From Ilumatobacteraceae bacterium (lineage in GTDB: Bacteria > Actinomycetota > Acidimicrobiia > Acidimicrobiales > Ilumatobacteraceae): a stretch of 64,000 bases of DNA. This document shows positions 52,784 through 60,931 of this stretch, piece by piece. The stretch is from assembly GCA_025463305.1 (NCBI GenBank), contig JAOBWK010000063.1, forward strand, positions 58,394 through 122,393, read 5' to 3'. The stretch's first letter is position 1. Every line of letters starts with the position of its first letter. The notes below the pieces were generated by a model. The model saw only the letters and a program-made list of their open reading frames with translations. It did no database searches and had not been told where the DNA came from. A program made the translations under genes and the position numbers.

Positions 52784-54328
52784 ATGCCGCCAGGTCCGAC
52801 CGCTCTCGTCGTCGACGGTCACCGCCGGGGAGCCGTGGTCGAGGCACTGCTCGAGCTCGGGTTCGTGTTCGAGCCTGCCACCGACACCGACGTGACCGTG
52901 CTGGACACGTTCGACGGACGTCTCCACCGCGCCGGCATCCGGCTCGCGCTGCATGACGACGTCGCGCTGGAACTCGTTCGGCCCGGCTTGGCCACCGTCC
53001 GCGTCGATGCGGAGGGCTCGCCAGCGTCCGCGACGGAGATCGCCGATCCGTCGTTCCGTGCGGCGGTCGAGGCGCTGATCGGTGGTCGGCTGCTGATGGC
53101 GCGGCTGCGCTACACGGCGTCGACGGCCCTGGCGGTGGCACGCGACGAAGACGGCCGAGCCACCGCCGAGATCGTGCTGTCATCGCACATCGCGGTGATC
53201 CCCACCGTCGATGCGCCACTGCCCGAGTCGGTGGTCGAGGTGCGCGCCGTCTCTGACTCGGCCAAGCCGGCTCGACGCGCGGTCAAGACGCTGGTGCGCC
53301 TCGGGTTCGAGGCCATCGACGGTGATGCGGCGGCGCTCGTCGCCGGCGGGCTCGGCGTCGGACTCGGTGACTCGGCCAGACCCGCCGACGTGCGACTCGA
53401 TCCCGAGGCACCGGCGGCGTTCGGCGTGCGCGACGTGCTCGCCAACCTCGCCGACTCGATCGAGGCCAACTGGCAGGGCACGATCGACGACGGCGATCCG
53501 GACTTCCTCCACGACCTCCGCGTGGCGGTGCGGCGGACGCGCTCGATCATCACCGAGACCAAGAGCGTGCTGCCTGCCGAGGTCGTCACCAAGGTCGGCA
53601 AGCAGTTCACCTGGCTCGGCGCGGTCACGGGTGTGGCGCGCGACCTCGACGTCCACCTCGTCGACTGGGACGACGACGCCCGACCGCTCGGCGCCGACGC
53701 AGCGGCAGCGCTCGAACCGGTGCGCGCGCTGCTCGCCCGACGGCGGGCCGAGGCGCACACAGCGCTGGCCGAGGCGCTCACCTCGCCGTCGGCCACGAAG
53801 CTGATCGCCAAGTGGCCGACCATCATCGCCGGGATCCCGACCCATGCGCGACCTGGCCCGGACGCAGACGAACCGCTCGGCGGCATCGTCCGCCAACGGA
53901 TCATCGAGGCGCAGGCCATCCTCATCGACAAGGGCCGGCTGATCACACCGGAAACTCCCGCCGACGAGGTGCACGACCTCCGCAAGGACGCCAAGCGCCT
54001 GCGCTACCTCCTCGAGTGCTTCGCGACGATCCTCGCCGAGCGCCCGCGCAAGAAGTTCGTGAAGCGCCTCAAGGCGCTGCAGGACAACCTCGGCACACAT
54101 CAGGACGCCGAGGTCCACGTCGCGCTGCTGCGCGAGGTCGCGGTCGAGATGGGTCCCGACGTCATCCCGGGCAAAACCGCTGACGCGCTGGAGCTGATGA
54201 TCGAACGCCTCGAAGCGGTGCGGCTCGCTGCGCGCACGAAGTTCGCCGAGCGGTTCGCGGCCTACGACACCGAGGCCACGGTGCTCGCGTTCGAGGACAT
54301 GCTCGCTGCGCTCGTCCCCGATGGATGA
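52784..54328 (+). CDS. CHAD domain protein with degenerate CYTH-like N-terminus
   Basis: 514 aa. The C-terminal 300 residues are a CHAD domain, an all-helical polyphosphate-binding fold, with the two matching motifs FLHDLRVAVRRTRSIITE and VHDLRKDAKRLRYLLECF and many surface Arg/Lys/His. The first 200 residues look like a diverged CYTH domain (VVEALLELGFVFEPATDTDVTVLDTF with LALHDDVALELV) lacking the ExExK start, so triphosphatase activity is doubtful. A role on polyphosphate granules is inferred from the family. ATG at 52784; the long open frame upstream is not supported. Confidence 0.85.
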   Translation: MPPGPTALVVDGHRRGAVVEALLELGFVFEPATDTDVTVLDTFDGRLHRAGIRLALHDDVALELVRPGLATVRVDAEGSPASATEIADPSFRAAVEALIGGRLLMARLRYTASTALAVARDEDGRATAEIVLSSHIAVIPTVDAPLPESVVEVRAVSDSAKPARRAVKTLVRLGFEAIDGDAAALVAGGLGVGLGDSARPADVRLDPEAPAAFGVRDVLANLADSIEANWQGTIDDGDPDFLHDLRVAVRRTRSIITETKSVLPAEVVTKVGKQFTWLGAVTGVARDLDVHLVDWDDDARPLGADAAAALEPVRALLARRRAEAHTALAEALTSPSATKLIAKWPTIIAGIPTHARPGPDADEPLGGIVRQRIIEAQAILIDKGRLITPETPADEVHDLRKDAKRLRYLLECFATILAERPRKKFVKRLKALQDNLGTHQDAEVHVALLREVAVEMGPDVIPGKTADALELMIERLEAVRLAARTKFAERFAAYDTEATVLAFEDMLAALVPDG

Positions 54329-54441
54329 GCCTCCCGCGATCGGCGCTCGTCCTCGGTCGGTGAGAGTGCGCGCCGGACTGCCTCGCGCTCGTGCTCGGGC
54401 GTCTCCAGCTCGTCGAGGAGGCGTTCGATCCGATCGTCCAT
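54262..54441 (-). CDS. Possible small protein
   Basis: 59 codons from ATG 54441, which has AGGAG eight bases upstream. It begins MDDRIERLLDELETPEHE, a charged helix, and ends in a Ser/Ala-rich stretch that overlaps the 3' end of the CHAD gene on the other strand by 67 bases. No family recognised. The good ribosome site is the only strong point. Upstream of it, 54442-54580 holds no other feature I can see. Confidence 0.35.
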   Translation of the reverse strand: MDDRIERLLDELETPEHEREAVRRALSPTEDERRSREAHPSGTSAASMSSNASTVASVS

Positions 54442-54580
54442 GGGTCCGCTCCTGTCTGCTGGTCCTCGGTCGGCGAAGCGTTGTCCGATGTGTACGACCA
54501 CGACAGCACACGGAGATGACGGGAACACGACACCCGAATGGACGTTGCGTGAACAGTCCTGGGCGGGCGCCGTCTCGCGG

Positions 54581-55363
54581 TCAATCGTGGGCGTTGCGGA
54601 GGCGGGTGCGTTCGTGGATCAGGTTCACCGTCAGCAGCAGATCGCGATCGGCGAGGACGTCATCCGGGCTGCCCGAGCGGACGATGCGGTTCTCCTCGCT
54701 GAACACGACGCAGCGGTCGGCCAGCACCTCGAGCGTGTCGAGATCGTGGGTCGCGAGGACGATGGTCTTGCCGGCGTGGTTGAGCTCGACGATGAGCTCG
54801 ATCAGCCACTGCTGCGTCCGCGGGTCGAGCCCGGCGGTCGGCTCGTCGAAGAGGAGCACCTCAGGGTTCATCACGAGCACCGAGGCGATCGCGACCCGCT
54901 TCTTCTGCCCGCCGGACAGCTGGTACGGAGCGCGGTCGGCGAGATCGGCGATGCCCAGCATCACGAGGGTGTCATCGACGCGCGTCGTGACCTCGGCGTT
55001 GGTCATGCCCAGGTTGAGCGGTCCGAACGCGACCTCCTCGCGCACCGTCGGGGAGAACACCTGCGCGTCCGAGTTCTGGAACACGAACCCGACTCGTGAG
55101 CGGAAGCCGAGGTTGAACTGCTCGTCCTCGAGGGAGTCTTCGGTGACGGGCGCTCCGAACGCGGTGATCGTCCCCGAGGCCGGCACGATGAGTCCATCGA
55201 GGATCTTGAGCAACGTCGATTTGCCGCAGCCGTTGGCGCCGAGGAGCGCGACCTTCTCACCGCGGTGGACGGTGAGCGACACGTCGCTGAGCGCCGGGAA
55301 CCGGCCGAGGTAGGCGTACGAGACCTCGTCGACGACGAAGACCGGTTCAACGACCGACGGCAC
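54581..55363 (-). CDS. cbiO: ECF-transporter ATPase (CbiO)
   Basis: 260 aa. Walker A GANGCGKSTLL, Q-loop VFQNSDAQVFSPTVREEVAFGP (the V-F-S-P-T-V-x-x-E-V-A-F-G run is typical of CbiO/EcfA), signature LSGGQKKRVAIASVL, Walker B LLFDEPTAGLDP and H-loop THD. It powers nickel or cobalt uptake with CbiM and CbiQ. GTG at 55363 lies inside the cbiQ end (17-base overlap). A single ATPase gene implies a homodimer. Confidence 0.93.
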   Translation of the reverse strand: MPSVVEPVFVVDEVSYAYLGRFPALSDVSLTVHRGEKVALLGANGCGKSTLLKILDGLIVPASGTITAFGAPVTEDSLEDEQFNLGFRSRVGFVFQNSDAQVFSPTVREEVAFGPLNLGMTNAEVTTRVDDTLVMLGIADLADRAPYQLSGGQKKRVAIASVLVMNPEVLLFDEPTAGLDPRTQQWLIELIVELNHAGKTIVLATHDLDTLEVLADRCVVFSEENRIVRSGSPDDVLADRDLLLTVNLIHERTRLRNAHD

Positions 55364-56294
55364 GATCCACTCCGATCGTGACGACGATCGCGACCGTGCA
55401 CGCCACGGTCCAGCAGACGTCGATCGAACGCACCCTGAAGGCCGTCAGCGTTCGTGGGTGGCCGGTGTACCCGCGGGACACCATCGCCTGGTGGACCTCG
55501 TCCGACAGCTCGTGGGCCGTGCCGAACACCGTGCCGGCAGTGGCGGCGACGAACGCTCGGCCGCCCGCGACGGAGCCTCCGGTCCGGACGGTGCGTGACT
55601 TGCGGGCCTCGTACATGTCGGTGACGGATCCGAGCAGGTGGAAGACGTAGCGGTAGGCCATGCCGAGGACGAGCACGAACATCTTCGGCAACAGCAGGGC
55701 CCGGAGCGCCGACAGCAACCTCGTCCAGGTCGTGGTCAGCGCCACGAGCACGACGAACGAGATCGAGGTGGCCACGCGGACCACGATCAGGCCCGCCGAT
55801 CGCAGTCCCTGGCTGGTGAGACCCACCCGATGACCGAACCAGTGGCCGAGCGAGACGGCGATGTGGCCCGGGGTGATGAAGCTGAAGGTCGCGGGGAGCA
55901 CGACGATGCCGGTGAAGATCGGGATGAACAGCCAGACCCGCTTGACGAAGTACGCGATCGAGAACTTCGACGCAACCGCCAGCAACAGCGCGATCGCGTA
56001 CAGCCCGAGCAGCACCGGGATGTTCCGCAGGACCGCCGTCGTCACCACGACCGCGAGCATCGTGACGGCCTTGACCCGTGGATCGAGGCGTTGCAGCAGC
56101 CCGGGCTGGGCGGCGATGTCGTCGGTGAACAGTGCCTGGCGCATCACGCCCGAGGCTCCCAGGATCGTCTTGTCGATGAAGTTCGTCCGACCGCGCTTGC
56201 CGATGCACGCGCACGGGCACAGCGCGACATCGCGCTGCAGCAGCCAACCGGGCGTGCGGGGCGGCGCAGAGGTGGTGGTCGGCTCGGTTGTCAC
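55347..56294 (-). CDS. cbiQ: ECF-transporter T component (CbiQ)
   Basis: 315 aa. Helices such as AVTMLAVVVTTAVLRNIPVLLGLY and VWLFIPIFTGIVVLPATFSFI, then the coupling segments ALRALLLPKMFVLVLGMAYRYVFHLLG and MVSRGYTG (the A-R-G-like motif that contacts the ATPase). A Cys-rich N-terminal stretch, ALCPCACIGKRG, precedes the first helix and may touch metal. GTG at 56294 overlaps the cbiM stop by GTGA. T component of a group I ECF transporter. Confidence 0.92.
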   Translation of the reverse strand: MTTEPTTTSAPPRTPGWLLQRDVALCPCACIGKRGRTNFIDKTILGASGVMRQALFTDDIAAQPGLLQRLDPRVKAVTMLAVVVTTAVLRNIPVLLGLYAIALLLAVASKFSIAYFVKRVWLFIPIFTGIVVLPATFSFITPGHIAVSLGHWFGHRVGLTSQGLRSAGLIVVRVATSISFVVLVALTTTWTRLLSALRALLLPKMFVLVLGMAYRYVFHLLGSVTDMYEARKSRTVRTGGSVAGGRAFVAATAGTVFGTAHELSDEVHQAMVSRGYTGHPRTLTAFRVRSIDVCWTVACTVAIVVTIGVDRAVGR

Positions 56295-57364
56295 AGCGAT
56301 GCAGATGCGGTGGGCGGACGCGCCTCGGAGCGGAGCCGGGAGACCGTGCGAACGATCGCGAACACGAGGAACACCACGGTGCTGATCACCAGCATCCCGA
56401 CCACGGCGGACAGGACGTAGCCGATGTTCGGATGCTCGCCGTCCTTGAACCCGTAGCCGCCGAGCACGGAACGGTCCCAGAACGAGCTCCACCTCGCGAG
56501 CCCGGTCGGGACGGCCCGCAGGTTGTACTTGCCGAGATCGAGCCGGTCGGGCGCATCCTCACCGAACGCGCCGCCGGGCGCGAGCAGGCCGAGTGGGGTG
56601 AGGACGACGAGCACCCCGAGCCCGATGAACGCCCAACGCCATCCGAGCGGCCGTCGGTCCGCGAGCTCGCCGTCGACCGGCACGTTCGGATGGTTGATCC
56701 GCAGGACGGGGATGTTTCCCCGCTGGAGGAACGCGATGACGCCGAACGTGAGCGCGAACTCGACCAACCCGGCCGCAGTGAGGTGCGCCAACGCCATCGC
56801 CGGGACGGTTTGGCTGATGTGGAACGGGGCGTACAGCGGGGTGCCGTCGGCGGCCGTGAACAGGTCGGGTTGGAGACCGAACTCGATCGCCGCACACATC
56901 GCCGCCACGTTCAGCCCGACATAGGCCCCGATGCCGCCGGCGAGCGCTCGACGTCGGTGCGTCAACGTGACGTTGAGGGTCAGGGCGCGGTAGACGCCGT
57001 AGCCGACGAACGGCAGCACCAGCGCCATGTTGAAGCAGTTGGCGCCGAGCGCGAGGACGCCCCCGTCGCCGAAGAACAGCGCCTGGATGATCACCGCTGC
57101 GGACACGGCGATGAGCGCCGCCCACGGGCCGAGCAGGATCGCCGTCAACGTGCCGGCGACCCCGTGCGCGGTGGTGCCGTCGGGGATCGGGACGTTGAAC
57201 ATCATCACGATGAAGCTGAAGGACGCGCCGAGCGCCACGTACGGCACGTAGCGGGACTTGACGACCCTGCGGACCCGCCGTCCAGCGGTCACCCAGAACG
57301 GGACCATCACGACACCGAACGCACCGCACGTCTCCGGACTCAGGTAGCCGTCAGGGATGTGCAT
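56291..57364 (-). CDS. cbiM: Nickel/cobalt ECF substrate-binding membrane protein (CbiM with C-terminal PDGLE-like part)
   Basis: 357 aa. The mature N-terminus MHIPDGYLSPETC is the defining CbiM/NikM start; its Met-His backbone and a later His (GTTAHGVAGTL) coordinate Ni(II) or Co(II). About seven helices cover residues 1-225. The remaining part (FGEDAPDRLDL, GYGFKDGEHPNIGYVLSAVVGMLVISTVVFL) is a fused extracytoplasmic segment with one helix, replacing a separate CbiN/NikN. ATG 57364 has AAGGAAA six bases upstream. First gene of cbiMQO, behind a 21-bp palindrome. Nickel versus cobalt cannot be decided. Confidence 0.93.
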   Translation of the reverse strand: MHIPDGYLSPETCGAFGVVMVPFWVTAGRRVRRVVKSRYVPYVALGASFSFIVMMFNVPIPDGTTAHGVAGTLTAILLGPWAALIAVSAAVIIQALFFGDGGVLALGANCFNMALVLPFVGYGVYRALTLNVTLTHRRRALAGGIGAYVGLNVAAMCAAIEFGLQPDLFTAADGTPLYAPFHISQTVPAMALAHLTAAGLVEFALTFGVIAFLQRGNIPVLRINHPNVPVDGELADRRPLGWRWAFIGLGVLVVLTPLGLLAPGGAFGEDAPDRLDLGKYNLRAVPTGLARWSSFWDRSVLGGYGFKDGEHPNIGYVLSAVVGMLVISTVVFLVFAIVRTVSRLRSEARPPTASASL

Positions 57365-57393
57365 CGTTTCCTTGCCGGGACATCGACGCACCG

Positions 57394-57414
57394 TATCGCA
57401 ACTCAGTTGCGATA
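57394..57414. promoter_or_regulatory. 21-bp palindromic operator before cbiMQO
   Basis: TATCGCAACT, one C, AGTTGCGATA: perfect 10-bp arms, 30 bp upstream of the cbiM start and 21 bp past the stop of the Fur-family gene. Length, spacing and AT-rich ends suit a Fur-superfamily dimer (Fur, Zur or Nur). Confidence 0.75.
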
Positions 57415-57434
57415 GGGAAACCCGCGGGGGCAGC

Positions 57435-57881
57435 TCAGTCCGGGGTCGAACACCCCAGACATCGGCCCATCAGCGGGAAGTGCACGAGATCCAGGCGGAT
57501 GCCGGTTCGGTCGGCGATCAGATCCGAGAACGCTCGCAGCTCGGCGGCCGGCAGCTCGACGGTGGTCCCGCAGACCATGCAGGCCACCGGCAGCGTCGCC
57601 AGTCCGCGTCGGCGGTACACGGCCTGACCATGGCCGAGGTGGACGTGCTCGGCGATCCCGAGCTCTTCGAACTGCGTGAGTGCCCGGTACACGATCGATC
57701 GATCGTGCACGCCGAGGCTGGCGAAGATCTGATCGGCCGAGAGCGGTTCGGCGGACCCATACAGCAGTGTCGCGAGCTCTCGCTTGGCGGGTGTGACGCG
57801 TCCGCCGCGTTCGCGGATCCGGTCCAGCGCGGCCTCGAGGGTGTGCACTGCGTCGCCCCGGTGGAGTGCCGGCGTCGTCAT
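57435..57881 (-). CDS. Fur-family metal-responsive regulator
   Basis: 148 aa. Winged helix RIRERGGRVTPAKRELATLLYGSAEPLSADQIFASLGVHDRSIVYRALTQFEELGIAEHVHLGHGQAVYRRR, then a dimerisation part with CMVC and CLGC, the structural Zn site. His residues in HVHLGHG could form the sensing site. It reads in the same direction as cbiMQO and lies directly upstream, with the 21-bp palindrome between them, so it is probably the repressor of the nickel/cobalt transporter (Nur-like), though Zur or Fur cannot be excluded. ATG 57881. Confidence 0.9.
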   Translation of the reverse strand: MTTPALHRGDAVHTLEAALDRIRERGGRVTPAKRELATLLYGSAEPLSADQIFASLGVHDRSIVYRALTQFEELGIAEHVHLGHGQAVYRRRGLATLPVACMVCGTTVELPAAELRAFSDLIADRTGIRLDLVHFPLMGRCLGCSTPD

Positions 57882-58030
57882 GCCACGCCTCCGAGCCGAC
57901 GCCAGAGCATGCGTCGAGTGTATGGCCCCGCCCGTCGCTGTCCGGGATGCTCGTCATTACAGTCGTCTCGGGTCGGCCCGATCGGGGAGCGCGCCGTCGG
58001 TCGCGGCCAAGCAGCGAGAGGACGTACCAG

Positions 58031-58474
58031 ATGAGCGCAGAGGACAAGCTGGCCGTGGCCGAGTGCCTGTACCGGTACGCCGCAGGGGTCGACACGCGTG
58101 ACTGGCCGCTGTACCGGTCGGCGTTCGCCGACGAGGTCGAGTTCGACTTCTCCGGCTACGACGCTGGCCGACCGGCGGTGACGATGGCCGCCGATGACTG
58201 GGTCGCCGGCGTGAGGCCGTTGTTCGACGGCCTTGCCGCGACACAGCACATGATGTCCAACCCGCTCGTGGAGCTCGACGGTGACAGCGCGGGGATCATG
58301 ATGTACGTGCGCGCCCACCACGTGCGCGACCCCGCAGATCCTGAGTCCTCCTACACGATCGGCGGTCACTACCGGAACCGTCTCGTGCGCGCGGGATCCG
58401 AGTGGAGGCTCACCCGGGTCAGCCTCCACGTCACGTGGACCCTCGGCCATCCCGAGATCATGAGCCCACGCTGA
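58031..58474 (+). CDS. SnoaL/NTF2-like family protein
   Basis: 147 aa. AECLYRYAAGVDTRDWPLYRSAFADEVEFDFSGY is the standard opening of the SnoaL_4 cone fold, which includes dehydratases, isomerases and ring hydroxylase small subunits; HMMSNPLVELDGDSAGIMMYVRAHHV and GGHYRNRLVRAGSEWRLTRVSL complete it. Asp-36-region and His near 75 could be catalytic. Substrate unknown. GAGAGGAC lies before ATG 58031. Divergent from the Fur gene over 149 bp that hold no clear operator. Confidence 0.85.
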   Translation: MSAEDKLAVAECLYRYAAGVDTRDWPLYRSAFADEVEFDFSGYDAGRPAVTMAADDWVAGVRPLFDGLAATQHMMSNPLVELDGDSAGIMMYVRAHHVRDPADPESSYTIGGHYRNRLVRAGSEWRLTRVSLHVTWTLGHPEIMSPR

Positions 58475-58586
58475 TTGCGCGATAGTCAGTGGGTTACCTC
58501 GGCCTCATCGCCGCGAACCATGGGGCCCGCGCCGGGCCGCCGCCGCTCGACGGGCTGCCGATCTGAACCGCCCTGCAGGAAGCACT

Positions 58587-58602
58587 GTCCTCTCGTGAGG
58601 AC
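58587..58602 (+). promoter_or_regulatory. Small hairpin upstream of msrB
   Basis: GTCCTC-TCGT-GAGGAC, 6-bp perfect stem, 42 bp before the msrB start in a 170-bp spacer. It may lie in the 5' untranslated region or end the preceding transcript. No other feature seen in 58475-58644. Confidence 0.3.
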
Positions 58603-58644
58603 GGCAGAATGACCAGGCAAACCAAGCGATCGAAGGAGCGCCCC

Positions 58645-59058
58645 ATGAAGTACGAGGTCGAGCACGACGACGCCGAATGGCGAGCCAAGTTGAGCCCCGA
58701 GGAGTTCGCCGTCCTCCGCCAGGCGGCGACGGAGCGGCCGTGGTCCGGCGCACTGCTGGAGGAGCACCGCGAGGGTGTGTACACGTGCAAGGCGTGCGGC
58801 AACGAGCTGTTCAAGGCGGGCACCAAGTTCGAGTCCGGCTGCGGCTGGCCGAGCTTCTACGAGTCGGTCCGCCCCGAAGCGGTCGAGCTGCTCGTCGACG
58901 ACAGCCTGGGTGTCATCCGCACCGAGGTGCGCTGCGCTCGTTGCGGTTCGCACCTCGGCCACGTCTTCCCCGACGGCTTCGGCACCCCCACGGGCGACCG
59001 CTACTGCATGAACTCCGTCTCGCTCGACTTCGTCCCCGACGGCGAGACCGCGAGCTGA
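58645..59058 (+). CDS. msrB: Peptide-methionine (R)-S-oxide reductase MsrB
   Basis: 137 aa, full length. Zn ligands are two C-x2-C pairs, YTCKACGNELF and VRCARCGSHLGHVF; GCGWPSFYES and DRYCMNSVSL supply the substrate pocket and the catalytic Cys. The resolving-Cys position, KFESGCGWPSF, is also Cys. It reduces methionine-R-sulfoxide in proteins with thioredoxin. ATG 58645 has AAGGAGC seven bases upstream, so the slightly longer upstream start is rejected. Followed by a convergent lipoprotein gene. Confidence 0.95.
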   Translation: MKYEVEHDDAEWRAKLSPEEFAVLRQAATERPWSGALLEEHREGVYTCKACGNELFKAGTKFESGCGWPSFYESVRPEAVELLVDDSLGVIRTEVRCARCGSHLGHVFPDGFGTPTGDRYCMNSVSLDFVPDGETAS

Positions 59059-59079
59059 CGCCGCCGTGGCACCGGTGGC

Positions 59080-59286
59080 TCAGAAGCCGGCCCCGCCGGT
59101 CTTCGGGGCGGTCGTCGTCGGCGCCTTGGTGGCCGTGCCCGGCACGGAGGTGGTCGGCGTGTTGTTGGTGCCGGGCTTGGCGCTCGATCCACAACCCGCT
59201 GCTGCAACCGCGAGCATCGCGACGCACGCCATGGTTGCGATCCGCTGAACGCCTCTGCTGGTCGTCGTGGGATTGGTCCGTGTCAT
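59080..59286 (-). CDS. Small Thr-rich lipoprotein
   Basis: 68 aa. Signal peptide RIATMACVAMLAVAAAGCGSS with lipobox VAAAGC, then a 40-residue Thr/Pro/Gly/Lys tail with no fold. ATG 59286 has GAGGAGAA six bases upstream; an earlier ATG (59310) is less likely. Function unknown; similar short lipoproteins decorate actinobacterial membranes. It is 20 bp after the DoxX gene on the same strand and probably co-transcribed. Confidence 0.7.
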   Translation of the reverse strand: MTRTNPTTTSRGVQRIATMACVAMLAVAAAGCGSSAKPGTNNTPTTSVPGTATKAPTTTAPKTGGAGF

Positions 59287-59306
59287 CTCGTTCTCCTCGA
59301 TCGTTG

Positions 59307-59849
59307 TCATCGATCACTACGACCGAGTCCGTGTTTTGGATCGCTGCTGCCGATGCGGCGTTCGGCGAGCGCGTCGAGGCTGAACCGGCCGGCGCCGGAC
59401 AGGGCCAGCACGAGTGCGAGCGCGGCCAGCGTCAGGTTCAGCTCGTAGCCGGGTGGGACCTTCTCGGAGTTGATCCCATTGGTCCAGGTGACCGTGATCA
59501 TCGCGATCACCATGTCGGCGCACAGCACGACCCCGGCCAGTCGTGTGCCGAGCCCGGTCGCAATCGCGATGCCCCCGACGAGCTCGATCACGCCGCCGGC
59601 GACGGCGAAGAGGCCGCCAGGGTGGAGGCCAGCGGTGTTCGCCATGAACAGCGACGTCTGGTGGATCCCGGGACCGCCCCACCATCCGAACAGCTTGCCG
59701 GCGCCGTAGTAGACGAAGACCCACGCGAGCGCGACTCGTGCCACGGCGAGGGCGACATCGACCGGCCGCTCGGCACCACGGGTGCTGCACGTGGCGGCGA
59801 CCCACCGGCGGCCACGGGACTCGCGTGCCTGCGGCGGAACGGTCGTCAT
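59307..59849 (-). CDS. DoxX-family membrane protein
   Basis: 180 aa, four helices: VALAVARVALAWVFVYYGAGKLF, GGLFAVAGGVIELVGGIAIATGLGTRLAG, VLCADMVIAMITVTW and LTLAALALVLALSGAG. GAGKLFGWWGGPGI is the DoxX signature. Family members include the thiosulfate-quinone oxidoreductase small subunit and MadX/SodA-linked membrane proteins; role here unknown. ATG 59849 overlaps the stop of the fatty-acid-hydroxylase gene by one base (TGATG), so the two are coupled. Confidence 0.88.
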   Translation of the reverse strand: MTTVPPQARESRGRRWVAATCSTRGAERPVDVALAVARVALAWVFVYYGAGKLFGWWGGPGIHQTSLFMANTAGLHPGGLFAVAGGVIELVGGIAIATGLGTRLAGVVLCADMVIAMITVTWTNGINSEKVPPGYELNLTLAALALVLALSGAGRFSLDALAERRIGSSDPKHGLGRSDR

Positions 59850-60856
59850 CACGCCACCACGTCGTGGTCGTCGACGGGTCGACCGGCGTGATCGTCCAGC
59901 GGACGGAACGGCGCGACGAGCTGCGCGGCGAACACCGCGAGGTGACGCGGGCGTGTTCCCGCCTGCTCGACGATCAGTGGTCGGCCCGGAAGTCCCGTGT
60001 CGGTCCTGATCGTCGCCGGCGTCGGCCAGACCGCGGTGTGGAACAGCTGGTCCCAGATCGTCAGCGCGAAGCCGAGGTTGACGTCTTGCGGGCCGTCCAA
60101 CTGGTGATGGATGCGGTGGAAGTTGGGGCTGACGAGGATGCGCTCGAGCGGGCCGAACCCCAGGTTGGTGTTCGAATGCGCGAACGCGACCATCGCTGCG
60201 TAGACCACCAGCATGGTCGTCGTCAGCGCTCCGTTGGCCAGCAGCACGATGGCCGGGACCAGTGCGATGAGGTACGAGACGTGGATCAACGGGTGTGTAC
60301 GGAACACGGTCAGCACGCTCATGTCCTCCTGGGAGTGGTGGAGCTCGTGGAACCGCCACAGCATCCGCACGCGGTGGTTGGCCAGATGAGCGAGCCAGTT
60401 GCACGCATCCATGGCCAGCACGATGACGACGGTGGCGACCCATCGAGGGACGGCCGCGTTCCTCGGTAGCACGATCCACGGCATCGTCGTGCGGGCCACC
60501 TCGGAGAACGACAGGGTGAGCGCCGTCACGAGCGGGATGACGAGCGTCGCGTTGAGGATCGTGAACAGCAGGTCCTGGCAGTGCCCGCGGGCGATCAGCC
60601 GACGGCGCTGTGCCGGCCGCACCCGTTCGACGACGAGCAGCACGCCGATGATGACGATGCTCGCCGGACCGATCGCGACGACGCGCACATCGGACATCGA
60701 GCTCGAGAAGCCCCCACCACCGAACTCGGTGGACCAGCCGATCGCGACGAGGGCCACGGCGATCGCCGCGATCGAGACGGCCGGCCAGTAGACCCGCGAC
60801 GAGACGCCCCGTCGCGAGCGCTGGACCGCGGGCGGGGACGGCTCGATCAGCTGCAT
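59849..60856 (-). CDS. Sterol desaturase/fatty acid hydroxylase family protein
   Basis: 335 aa membrane di-iron enzyme. The three His boxes are present: WLAHLANH (HxxxH), WRFHELHHSQ (HxxHH) and SPNFHRIHHQ (HxxHH), between about five helices, with an extra N-terminal helix pair. These enzymes hydroxylate or desaturate lipids, carotenoids or sterols. The substrate is not predictable. ATG 60856; stop coupled to the DoxX gene. Divergent from the kinase gene at 60932 across 75 bp. Confidence 0.92.
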   Translation of the reverse strand: MQLIEPSPPAVQRSRRGVSSRVYWPAVSIAAIAVALVAIGWSTEFGGGGFSSSMSDVRVVAIGPASIVIIGVLLVVERVRPAQRRRLIARGHCQDLLFTILNATLVIPLVTALTLSFSEVARTTMPWIVLPRNAAVPRWVATVVIVLAMDACNWLAHLANHRVRMLWRFHELHHSQEDMSVLTVFRTHPLIHVSYLIALVPAIVLLANGALTTTMLVVYAAMVAFAHSNTNLGFGPLERILVSPNFHRIHHQLDGPQDVNLGFALTIWDQLFHTAVWPTPATIRTDTGLPGRPLIVEQAGTRPRHLAVFAAQLVAPFRPLDDHAGRPVDDHDVVA

Positions 60857-60931
60857 GCCCTTTCACTACGAACAACCCGTCGGAAGGGATCGCCCAGGTC
60901 TCGGAACCGGTGTCATGGGTACCTCTCCTGG

